Shown one piece after another: positions 9,972 to 21,200 of a stretch of 64,000 bases of DNA; position 1 is the stretch's first letter, and each line of letters starts with the position of its first letter. The stretch lies in contig NJPS01000046.1 of NCBI GenBank assembly GCA_002946415.1, positions 2,170,001 to 2,234,000 on the forward strand, written 5' to 3'. Source of the DNA: Rutstroemia sp. NJR-2017a BVV2 (lineage: Eukaryota > Ascomycota > Leotiomycetes > Helotiales > Rutstroemiaceae). Under the pieces are notes generated by a model. It was not told the DNA's origin. It ran no database searches and was given only the letters and a program-made list of their open reading frames with translations. The position numbers and the translations under genes are program-made.

Positions 9972-12027
9972 TCAAAGATCGCGTTCCTTCATGAGTATGC
10001 GTGTTTTTTCGTAAGGCATCGTGAAGGTCTCCCACATCCACCTGACATTATCTCGGTCGTTTTCCAAACGCATTTCGAAGTTGGAAATAAGATAGGCAAC
10101 AACCATTTTCATGACAAGTGAAGCATGAAATCTCCCAGGGCTATAATCAGCGTTAGTTTCTTAGTTTTAAATTGCCCTAAAATGAGACTCCCGTAGAGCC
10201 GAGAAATTTCTCTCGGCCATGAAATTTCCTTACCATGCAAGCGACCCATAGCCCCAAACTGGAAATTTCTCAGATACATCAGTGAACTTCGTTCCTCTCA
10301 TCTCGGAGGTGCAAGAAACAAAGCGCTGGCCATTAAAGGTGTAAGGATCAGGATAGCTTTCTGGCTCATGCATCAAGTCAAATGAAGACACACATGCCAT
10401 CGCGCCAGCTGGCACACTGGGGCCATTAGTAAATCGAAAGGGGCTCATCGCTTTTCTTCGTATAGCACCTATGATTTAACTTTCAGCGCATTCCGCATAA
10501 CGTATCACGTTGCGTTCTTGTGGTACTTACGTGTGTCCAGTGGGTTCAATCTCACAGTTTCTTTGATAAAACTATCCAAGATCGGGAAGCCCTCGAGGCT
10601 GTCATAAGTCAAATCGGAGAAGTCTCCAATTTCCTCACGTAGGAGCGGAATATATTCTGGATGGGAACATAACTCTAGCACCACAAAATCTAGGTTCATC
10701 CAAGGCTGATGCGAAGCAGCAAACCAAATACCGAGTAATGCTTGGGCGAGGTTATCCGGCGTCCAATACTCTTTGTTTTCTTCTGTTAATTCAATCATAT
10801 TTTGCATTATGGTGAACTGAAATAACGTCAGCCATGGCAATGAACAACAGTGCTCTGATTCTAGCGTACCTTCTTTGTCGCCTCCGGCTCGTCCCATTCG
10901 TTCATTCCTTTGCCCATAGAAAACTCTAACTGCTCGATAATGGTTTTCATGGCCGAGCCATTCCTGGTGATGATTGCATGAACAGTTCTAATATAGTTAT
11001 GATCAGTATTGCATTCTCTGGGGTAGGAGAAGAAAGCCCGGGAATCAACTGACGAGGCGAGGAACTTTGGACTTAATTGATATGCTGCCATGTTTGCTAC
11101 CATATCTTTGGGGTACTGGAGAAGCGCTTGGGAAAACTGGGGCTTTGCAGCTAGGGATCTTAAGTCAGCAAACATCCTGTTGGCAGAGTTATGGCATTCG
11201 TACATATTATTTCGCCGAAGAATATCAGGCTCATGAGCTTGGACGCGCATTCTCGGACGGTTGATGCCACAGGAACCGAATAATTTCCTTCACACATGGT
11301 TAGAGACAGTGTTGTTTCATTCTACCCTTCATAAGTTCATATATTTAACGAACCTTTCCGCTGAGTCTTTCTGGGCTGCAGTTGCTGTTTAATTGTCATT
11401 TTCATATGCTTCTGCAGCAATGGAAAGAGAACTGTGAGATTTCCTGGTCCTTTGACGTGAAGCAAACGAGCAAATAGCCTTGATCTGACGATCATTTTGG
11501 CAGGATGGTTGTAACCGTTCATGGTGTGCTTGAAACCAAACATCTATCAAAAAATGTCAACTATTGTCTCATCCGGGGGAAATGGGCATTTTCTACATCG
11601 GAATATATTGCTCGTTGGGATAATTCCGAAGCCTCGCTCAATTCCATGATATGCTTCTTGCTAGAGACAACCACCACGCTTTGAGATGACTTCCATGGTT
11701 TGTAGTATTTTCCAGAGCGCTAAGGTTATGATGTTAGTAAGGCAAATTGGGGAGTCAAGGTCGAACAAACAACATACATAGTCATTCACCAAAGTCCTAA
11801 AGTTCGATGACCACGTAGCAAATGTCCTGGAAGCAGCTCTGCCCCATGCGTCAAGAATCTGATTCGAAGAACTGCGATTAGCACTTAGTTAAACCATGAA
11901 GTAATGAGCGAGGCGAAGAGTAGGGTAAACATGCAGGTGAAATTGATGTATAGATCTCAAATACTCCGAGAAGCACAAGAAAGATTGGGCCGACAACGTC
12001 AAGTACAGCGTCAAAATTTGAAGGCAT
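9972..12027 (-). CDS. Cytochrome P450, intron-rich, N-terminal exon unresolved
   Basis: Second haem-thiolate monooxygenase, resembling fungal P450s acting on terpenoid or polyketide substrates; actual substrate unknown. Eight exons join in phase: 11858-11778, 11719-11597, 11543-11354, 11287-11204, 11150-10870, 10816-10531, 10468-10234, 10140-9972, giving 482 residues. Introns are 53-93 bp with clear branch points. Motifs: RSGKYYKPWK, FGFKHTMNGY, ExxR as ETVR, RRKAMSPFRFTNGPSVPAGAM, FNGQRF, and the haem loop WGYGSLACPGRF. The haem Cys codon is itself split by the last intron (TG/C at 10234/10140). The first exon probably starts at the ATG at 12027 (MPSNFDAVLDVVGPIFLVLL, membrane anchor), but I could not find an in-phase donor to the exon at 11858, so the N-terminus may be misread or damaged. 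It is divergent from the rhodopsin-domain gene. Confidence 0.78.
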
Positions 12028-13062
12028 GATGGGCAGTAGTTTTGGTTCCTTGACGATAATATACTATCAGGATGCGAGGATTCTCGATGATAGATGATAT
12101 ACCAGAATTGCTCCCAAAGGACGGTTGGCCCGATTCTGATGAGAAATAGAACCTCAAGTTGTCTTGAACAATTCTTTGGGGGAGCGATTATTGGAATGTA
12201 GAGAGTCAAGGAAGCGAACTAAGAAGGTGGAATTGTCGTATACATTATATCGAGGGGTATCAATTAATCACTGGTTATAAAAAACCAAGCCATTTTTCTC
12301 ACTAACTTGATCGCATTACGTGCTCTGCAGAAAACCCCGGGCCCGGCGGCGTGATCACCAACTTCTGTGATGTAACACTAAAGAACAAGAGTCTGCATTG
12401 TTAGAACTATCATTCATTACTAACAGGGGTAAACTTTTTATATTGGATTGCTTTCGTCAGTCGGGGTTTCAACTGCGGTCTTGGGGCGCAATCTTTCCAA
12501 GTTTCTGCTTCAACAGTTGGCAGGCCAGAAAACAACAAGATTCCAATTCGGGCTTTAACTACTTATCTGGGCATCATTAAAATTCTCAACACCAAATGTT
12601 GCTACGCTATGTGTTTGAAAATACTACCGAGAGAGCTTAGTTAAAATTTTGCATCTTTTTCCGCTTCGGGGGTACTTACACACTGCTCCATCGATCTAAC
12701 CCCGTTCGCCAAGCATTAGAGTGATTGCCGCGGATTCAACCCAACATGGCCAACATTTCATCTTCTTATGCGCTATCAAGGCACAGAATTCAATGGTGGT
12801 TGCTTGCAGATACTTGCCTTCTGATATTTCGGTCTTCAAGCTTTCTCATTGACTTGCAGGTCCTCAATACTCAAGCTCCAAGTACATCGGAACATATGAA
12901 GATCAAACCCCCCAACAAAGCACGAGGTACACCCATTCCCAAGCGAAGACCTACACATTTTATTTTCCCCTTCTATATACATCGTGCACATACATCATAG
13001 ATTCTAATTATACGACGCCGGAACACTTACACACTGATTTCTCATCGGATTTGCATGCGATT
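12028..13062. other. Divergent intergenic region, P450 / receptor
   Basis: About 1 kb between two divergently transcribed genes. Short frames (12398-12580, 12725-13000) show no domain. It probably carries both promoters. Confidence 0.45.
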
Positions 13063-14700
13063 ATGTCTGCAGCGGCAATCTTAGCAATGACACCGGAGGA
13101 GAGGGCTATGACACCAGCCGGAGTACCTCCTCCTGGGATCATCCCCAACTTCATTAATGGTCCAACTCGAGCCCCATTGATGAATGTTGTTGGTACGTGT
13201 ATGGTTGCTATTATGCTCGTCCTAGCATCTCTACGATTCTACACGAAATTGGTGGTAGTTAAAAAGACAACTTGGGATGACTGTAAGTCTAATCCTTAGT
13301 GTTTTCACAGAGATATGAGCTCATCATCCTCCCCCAGATACTTGCGGAATTGCTACGGTGGGTTTAGTCATAACTACGCCGCGACCCAGATAGCTTTCTA
13401 ACTGATCAATCAACCCAGGTTGGAGCAATATGCTACTATATTGCATGTATCTATGGTAAGATACTGATTAGATTCTTTTGCAAGTAGTAGAACTAACCCA
13501 TAACCAGCCGGGAGTGCTTGCAAGTACGGAACACATGTATGGGATATCTCGATTGCTGAACTTCTTAGCAAGAGATTTATCGTTGTAAGTAGAAATATAT
13601 ATCCACCTGCTTCTTGGAGTATTTATATCATGACTGCTAACAATTAGAGACAACTAGGCCGGGTTCGTAGTAAACTTTTTTACCACACTGGTGTGGCCAT
13701 TCGCGAAATTATCGTTCTTCATTCTTTACCATCAACTCTTTTACCCGAATGTATGGCTACGACGTTTAATATATCTTGGAGCATATGTCAATGTCGGTTT
13801 CTATTTCGGTGTCCTGGTTGGCACACTTTACTACACGGCTCCTCATCCCGGCGAGTCCTGGGAAGAGACATACCTTAGTCCACGATACGCGGGGATATTT
13901 AACATGACTATCCCTATTGCTGCTGGTAGTTTATTTCTTGATATATACATATTCTTGTGAGTATTTCCGTCCTTGACTTCATCTGCATGTAACTAATAAG
14001 CTTTCAGGCTCCCAATTTTTGGAATTTGGAATCTCCAGCTTACAACTAAAAAGAAGTTGGGTATCATGATTGTATTTGGAACTGGTCTCACGTCAGTTTT
14101 CGTCCACTAACAATGTACGAGGATTGTTTTTACTGATACTGATGAGCTGTATACAGTGCCTGCGTGGCGTCTTCTTTGAAGATTTATTACAACCACATCT
14201 TAAACAATCATTCGACAGACTGGACATATGACGTTCTACCGGTACTTATTCTGGGGTAAGAATCTACCCTTCCGTGCGTGGCTGAATATGCAGTTCCTGA
14301 TATACATATATGTGGATTTAGGCTTACAGAAATGTGTGTTGGTATTGCTGCAAGCTGTATGCCAGCACTCACAAAAATGGTTCGAAATGACGCCAAATGG
14401 CTAGTGCTGCGTTCCAAGATTTCTAAAACGTTCGGAAGTCTCTCGGGCTGGGGTGCATCAAAGAACCGATCATCTACATATGGTTCCAAAGACGAACCTA
14501 TTTCAGACGGAGCTTACTCTAATCTGGACGAGGAGCTTCGTAATCCTGGCTTTGAGTTGAAAGGCATCAAGGCTGTGAAGACCACCATAAAAAGCGGTAG
14601 CATTGATAATGTTGAGGATGACGGAATCCATTTGAAGTACAATCTCAGGCAAGAAGTGTCAACCCATGGCCCTGATCGAACAGCTGATAGCTTTGTCTAG
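13063..14700 (+). CDS. Rhodopsin-domain integral membrane protein (PTH11-like), eight exons
   Basis: Seven-helix plasma-membrane protein of the fungal rhodopsin-domain family (the group with PTH11-type receptors), about 404 residues, without an N-terminal CFEM domain. Role probably in sensing; ligand unknown. Exons: 13063-13282, 13338-13357, 13419-13455, 13508-13584, 13658-13956, 14008-14091, 14157-14255, 14322-14700; every junction is GT-AG and in phase. Diagnostic pieces include MLVLASLRFYTKLVV, the family hallmark TTWDDYTC across the first intron, VGAICYYIACIYA, FFTTLVWPFAKLSFFILYHQLF, IPIAAGSLFLDIYIFLLP and VLILGLTEMCVGIAASCMPA. The cytoplasmic tail is about 110 residues, Ser- and charge-rich, as usual. 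The ATG at 13063 is chosen; the frame upstream has only a TTG. It is divergent from the second P450. Confidence 0.85.
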
Positions 14701-15371
14701 AAGGTAACTTACTCTGTCCGATCGTGATGATATCAAGTTGGTAGCACTGAAGATACTGGTCATATGCACAGCTGGCAGAAATCGAGATAGAAGCTCAAAA
14801 AAGTGAAGGGTGTTGAAAACCTCCTCCAATGTCCAAGGGAGGTCAGTAGGTTCATCCGAGTCTACGAGATAGTGTGTACACATAGTTTATGTTATTAGGG
14901 GTGTGCGCTCAGAAACTAATTGAACTACGTTGATGGTGCAGAAAAGTGATTCTAATCCTTTTGGATTTGAGAAGTTCAGCATAAATTCAATCCAGATGAC
15001 TTAAGACTCCACGGCTGCCTAATAGGTACCCATGGCTGGGCTTTCGAGCACTTCAGCCCACCCACTACCCAATCAGGAGTGGCACATATCAGAAATGGGC
15101 CCGTGACAGCCAATGGGTGTCTATCAGTCATCATAACCCACCCATTGGTGCCCCCGCCGACCCGGTGAGTAGGTTCGCAGCCTAGACTCTCCTATGCAAA
15201 ATCACTTAGTTGATCACATTTCTGTGAAATGGACTCTATGCACAAAATCGAACATGTAGTTCACCTAACCCTGAAGCCATTTACTGGTCAAAAATGGTTG
15301 TAGGGGTGGGGATTTTGATAGGCAAGAGTATTCGTGAGGTTCCCAGTGCTTGTGATAGGCCTGTCCCTTCA
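14701..15371. other. Intergenic, nothing recognised
   Basis: Holds the receptor 3' end and no gene. A 9-bp inverted repeat CAATGGGTG/CACCCATTG lies at 15111-15119 and 15139-15147. Confidence 0.4.
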
Positions 15372-15995
15372 TTCAAACAGTTCCAGTGATATTTGAGGAC
15401 CGAATAATTGAAGCTAAGACTAAGACGTGGTGTCTCGCTGGAGTTTCTGATCATCGCTTGGATGCCGCATAGATCCCCAAAATGGTTGAACAGAAAAGGG
15501 TGAATTGAATTCGTCGGGCATAGATAACACACCCATGTAAGGGAAGTTGACGCAGCCTGCGATAGCAGTGATATTGGCTTTCAACCCGTCTGCAGTGATA
15601 CCAGGGGGTATGAACTTTTGGTTGAAAAGTAAACTAACCATGAATTTGATCTCATAGGTCTCCTTAGCTTCAGCGGGATCAGTACCTCGCGCAGGGAAAG
15701 TGTTCGCATCCGGCGTTGTTGATAAGGGTATCATGAGAACTTGCAATTTCATTGCGGGTAAGATCAACCGCATTTCGGATTTGCCGAGCGTCAGTTACAT
15801 CAAGATCTAGGGGGGTGGCGTTTGCTAGAACTCAAGTGCTACATCTCCAAGATATTCTGATCGCCGACAAACGGCATGTGAGTGCGACGGCGCAGCCGAT
15901 TCCTCCGTAGCTTTGTTCCCCGCGCGGAAATTGCTGCCCAAGAAACCGTTGGAGATGACGTCAAGATGTCAAGATGAGGACAGCCGAAGGAACTC
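15372..15995 (-). pseudogene. Decayed short-chain dehydrogenase/reductase
   Basis: Pieces of a classical NAD(P)-dependent SDR appear in order on the minus strand but in different frames. They are PSAVLILTS (beta-1), YGGIGCAVAL (the TGxxxGIG loop, about 15910), LDLDVTDARQIRNAVDL with DTLINNAG (NNAG motif), TYEIKF and NITAIAGCVNFPYMGV (the NxTS/S-A-G strand), YAASKR (catalytic YxxxK) and finally ITGTV. In-frame stops follow NNAG...FPCARY and YAASKR, and the YxxxK block is out of frame with the preceding NFPYMGV block. One or two stops could be hidden by introns, but the total number of breaks makes a working enzyme unlikely. Classification as an SDR relic is fairly sure; the original substrate is not recoverable. 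Confidence 0.6.
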
Positions 15996-18214
15996 CTTCT
16001 GCGGAAAGTAATTCATTGGCATAATATTTGAGGACAGTGCATTGAATGTTAGATATGTGTTGGTGGCACAGTACAGTACATGTTAAATTGTGCGTGGATG
16101 GGCCTGGTATTGGATAATGCTGCAAACTAAACTCTGCTGTGGGCACCCGCCCGGATGACCGATGGATACTCGCTGGTAGGGGCTAGGCTGTTAGGTGGAG
16201 TGGAAAACCCACCTACGGGTACCTATACGCAACCTAGTATTAAACGTCTGTTGGCGGCGCAGTGCATGTCAACGAAGGGGAACTCCTCGTATTTGCTGCT
16301 GTGAATGCGGGCAGGGCGCCCTCTGTTATTTTCGTATAGTTCCATGATAAGCCTGTAGGCTAAAATGCTGCATCATACTACTGGGGGGATATACTTGCAT
16401 GCAACAGTGCATGCAGAAGAATGTTGAAGAGATGGACATGCGAGCCATGTAATGTTCGCGCTTCGCTTAGGCTCTCGAAAACACCAAGCGGGCTACCTAC
16501 ATAATCAGTTCAGGGTAGAGTACGAGTCCGTAAGGAGGGTTGCAGTGCCGTATAATGTCTGGGGCCGCTCCTAGTAGGCAAGGCGTCTACGGATCTCTCC
16601 TTTCCGTTCATCCATTCACGTTTGACGAATTCTGTGCCATCAAACATGTGCCTTTCTGAAAAATTTGAAGGGTTTGAATTGATTGGTTGTCCTTTCGAGT
16701 GATTCCGCATAGTTATTAGACGGTGAAAGGCCAGCAAAGTCGAAATCTTCACCTGTACGTGGTGTTGACTACGAATCTGGATTGATTTAATTAATTCAGA
16801 GCCAAGGAGATCAATCGCACGCCATTCCATCGACAGAGTAGAGTAATAGATTCAACCTTCGTACCTACGAACCCATTTTGGTGAGCAATTGTCTGTTGGA
16901 TTCCAGACCCAATATGATGATAGGAATTCAGGATTTTCATTTTTCGCACAATTCTGACTTGCGTAGCCGGTGCCACAGTATATACTTTTTCCTGAGGTTA
17001 GAAATTTTCCACCTAAAAGATGAGGGTAGTAGAATCATCTAACATATAAGCTTAAGCAGCTCATCCGCTGTCACCCCTTATCATTCATACCAATACAATC
17101 TCAAGGACCATCCCCTAACTCTCTGCATCTTTCTTTCCTCTTCGTATGCACAGTACAGTACTAGTTCTGATAGAAGTTTTTTGGTTGATTTATTCAAAGA
17201 GCAGTAGAGCTGTTAGCGGAGGAAAGTGGTTACTCAATATGATATTTCAACGTTGAGCTCTGCGCAGTGGGAAACTGAGCATAAAATTTGTAGACACCTT
17301 TCAATTTGCAGGCGTTTGCTGAGCAGCGTGGGATATAGGACAGATTCAACGGCCAACGTTGATATTCTTTAGGAATATTAATACAATTCATGTTTTTACT
17401 AATATGAATTCTGCTAGTCGACCGCTCTGCTTTTCTTGCGAGCCCACTTGACCGCCGTCACTCCATTGGATCTAGAACAGCTCCACGAAAATCACTCTTG
17501 GCTTGCTTGGCACGTGCGTCTGGTCAGCCATCCACGTGGAAGGATCGCTTACTTCAAATTAAGGTTATCTACCCCGCACCAATCAGCGAATCCGCTGCTT
17601 GCCCCTAGTCACTTCATATTGATTAACTGATGTGTTCTTGCCAACTTCTTGGTCAGGCATCAACATACAGTACAAATCTTTCCCCACCAATCGCACGATA
17701 TGCTGTGCGAAGTAACCGCCCCTGAGAATGCTACGCTGCCTTGTCCAGGTCCGAGCAGCCTGTGCCGTGTCGAATTTGTTCTTCGGTTCCAGACCGACTT
17801 TGTTAATTTTAATTCCAGGCCCCAAGTGGGGACTCAGCCGCGTTCTAGCTTCAAAATGCCATGATATTCTCCATACTTTGCGATATGCGAGTCGGTGACC
17901 CCGGCGACAGGAAGGCGATGAAGCTCTCAAAGGGGAAATGTGCCCCATAATGCTATTGGCTTTATTCTTCTTCCGGCTAGAGACGAAAACCTTATACTCC
18001 GAGTAGGTAAGGTACTCAGCTGAACACCATGGACCCTGGATCGACATGTAACCTTATATGACATGAGACTGGGTACCTTATTCAACATTGTTTTTCTGAA
18101 GTGAAGGTCGCTCTCGAATCCATTCCTTTGGTTCACTCGCTGTCGTTATATTTTGCATCTTTGTTTGATTTCGGTTTTCTTCCCTTTCATATCGTTCATT
18201 TTGAACTCCCAACG
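15996..18214. other. Intergenic 2.2 kb, nothing recognised
   Basis: No coding region supported. Frames at 16510-16976 and 17583-18047 lack motifs. The final few hundred bases should be the promoter and leader of the surface protein: the long frame continues upstream of its ATG but only from a GTG. Confidence 0.4.
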
Positions 18215-21200
18215 ATGGGCCGATTCTTTGCCGGAGGACTCGTCCTCTTCGCCAGCTTGGCACAATCGGGTGCCAGAGCTACTTCTGTCTTAATATCTTC
18301 ACAAGCGGCACCTACACCTTCAGCTGGAGACGGAGTCGGACAATCAGTCGTTACGGTCACCTCGAGCTACGCCAGCACGTACACTAATATCGTTACTATC
18401 ACTTCCTCGGCCCTCCAAACCACTACAACTTGCACCCCAAGTGCATTTGCTTTCGGTACATGCCAGGACGGGATATACTCGGTTGGTACGAAATATTTTC
18501 AAAGATACTGTACCGGCGTATCTATAGCTGGCGGCGATTCCACTTATATTCTGCATGGTGCGGCTCAAATCCAGGCATGCGCGGTATATTGCAATGCTAT
18601 CGCAACCCGATGCAGTGGATTCAACTTCAATACAGCAGCACAAGCATGTACAGTGTTAGCAGGACAATCTCTGTATACAACTTCTGTAGCTGCAGCCTTA
18701 ACCCCGGCAGTCCTAGCTTATACCACAAATCCTTGTATTGCGACTGTTACAGACGTCGAGACTCAATATTCAACTCAAATACTCTCAAGCGACTTCGTGA
18801 CGGTGTATGAGAGTACAATCACGACTTCCATTCCTATTCCAGATGTCACATCCTCGGTCCCCGATTCCACTGTATCAGTTCCTGCTGCTAGCACCTCGAC
18901 GCAGGATGATAGCACACCGACCGCTGCTCCCACCTCATCGATTATTCCTGATATCTCTTCGACGACTTCCGATATCTCTTCGACGACTTCCGATATCTCT
19001 TCTAGTGCCGCTCCTTCAAGTGTCGTTGATATCTCATCAATTATTCCGGATAGCACACCAATCGCTGCTCCCACCTCGTCGGCTGCATCTACGCCAAGCC
19101 CGATAGATACTTCATCGATCGTTTCTGTTACCTCTTCTTCTATTTTGAGTTCAGCATCAGTCAGTACTTCCCAGAGCGCCGCGCCTCAACAGACCATCAG
19201 TCCATCAGAGGTCACCGTCACATCGACCTACGCTAGTACCGTAACCAATACCATCGTCACCACTTATCCAGTTATTACGACTACGGCAACCTGTGTAGCA
19301 GGAACAAAAGTCCCATCAGGCACTATCTGCTCAGACTCTGTCTGGTCTTTGTCAGGGGGCAATTACTATTCACAGAAATGCAGCGCATCTTTGGTAGGCG
19401 GCACCGTTATTCGTGCCTATGTCGAGCCAGTCGGAGCTGCAGGTACCTCTATTTGCGTTTCATTCTGCAATGCTCTTAACAACCTCCGCACCGCTGCCAG
19501 TTCATGCAACGGCATTGTTTTCTCAACCGTTAATGCTCTTTATCAGTGTTTCTTGCAGAATGGACCTGTGACGCCCGTACCAGCTCCTGCTAGCGTGTTC
19601 GCTGTTGCGCAATTTACTAATAATCCTTGTGTCTCCACGGTGAGTTCGTCAACTGTAGAGACACTGTACGATACTGCAACAGTCCCATATGAAGTTACTT
19701 ATACTGTGACGGTATCTACATCAACATTAGCGTCGTCTGAGGAACCTTCATCTACAAGCTTTTCTACTTCTTTGGATTCTTCCTCAGCGGCCCCAAGTTC
19801 TTCAGATTCCTCCTCGGCGGCTGCTACCACCTCCAGCAGCTCCTCAGATTCCTCCTCGGCAGCTGCTACAAGCTCTATTGAAACTTCCTCGGCAGCTCCT
19901 AGTTCTTCAGATTCCTCCTCGGCGGCTGCTACCACCTCCAGTAGCTCCTTAGATTCCTCCTCAGCAGCTGCTACAAGCTCTATTGAAACTTCCTCGGCAG
20001 CTCCTAGTTCTTCGGACTCTTCCTCAGCCGCCCCAAGTTCTTCAGATTCCTCCTCGGCGGCTGCTACCACCTCCAGCAGCTCCTCAGATTCCTCCTCGGC
20101 AGCTGCAACAAGCTCGACCGAACCCCCCCCGGCAACTCCTAGTTCTTTGGATTCCTCCTCGGCGGCTGCTACAAGCTCGACTGAAACCTCCCCGGCGACT
20201 ACCATCAGCTCCTCGGAAGTTCCACCTACACTCACCACAAGCTCAATTGACACTAGTTCGGCGGTAGCTAGCAGTTCCGAAATAGCGTCCAGCTCTGGTG
20301 CAGCTGCATCCTCAAGCACAATTCTTGTCACTGCTCCATTCCCGACTAGTGGCTCACCCCTTCCTTCAAGTATCAGCATCTCTGCTCCGTACACCAATTT
20401 ATCCATCGCAGTATCCACTCCTTTCATGAATAGTACTTCGATTTTGACCTCAGTCATTTCTTCCCAAGTTAGCGTGCCGTCCTCCCTGGATTCTCAGTTG
20501 ACCACTTCGACTATCTTCACCACTCGGACCGCCACTATCACCGCCTGCCCGTCGAGCATTCCAAATTGCCCTGCTTCATCTCAAACTACATTTTTGACTA
20601 CTGAGACGATTATCCTCTCGACGACTGTTTGCCCGGTCAGCCAAGTCACCACACCTGCTCAGACATCCAGCAACGTTGCCTCAAGTCAAGCCGAAGGCAT
20701 CTCCGCATCTTCTGCGGCAAGTAGTTCCGCTCCACTCACGCCGACATCAAGTGAGGGAGCTAGCTCCGCAATCTCGAGCGTGGTCCAAGCTACATCGACA
20801 CCTTCCCAAGCGTCTAGCTCCATTGTCTCATCGGATATTCAGTTCACGACTTCTACAGTCTTTTCCACTCGAACAACCACGGTCACAGCCTGTCCCCGAA
20901 GTGTTACCAATTGTCCCGCCCGATCTCAAACTACCTTCTTGACGACGGAAACACTCATTGTATCAACTACAGTGTGCCCTGTGACAGAGTCTTCGCCAAT
21001 TTCTCAGCCAGTAGCCACCTCTACTGGAGCCGTAAGCACTGTTGAGTCCAGCGGCGAAATCATCTCTCAAACTAGCGAGATTCAGTATACTACTTCCACT
21101 GTGTTGAGCACACGTACCGCGACCGTCACCGCTTGCTCTGGTGGGCTCTCGAACTGCCCCGCTACCGCACAATCGACATTTGTGACCACAGAGACTCTCG

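Noticed and set aside
19699..20457. 252-codon Glu-rich minus-strand frame
   Set aside because: It is the reverse complement of Ser/Ala repeat codons in the surface protein; no ATG-supported gene structure of its own.
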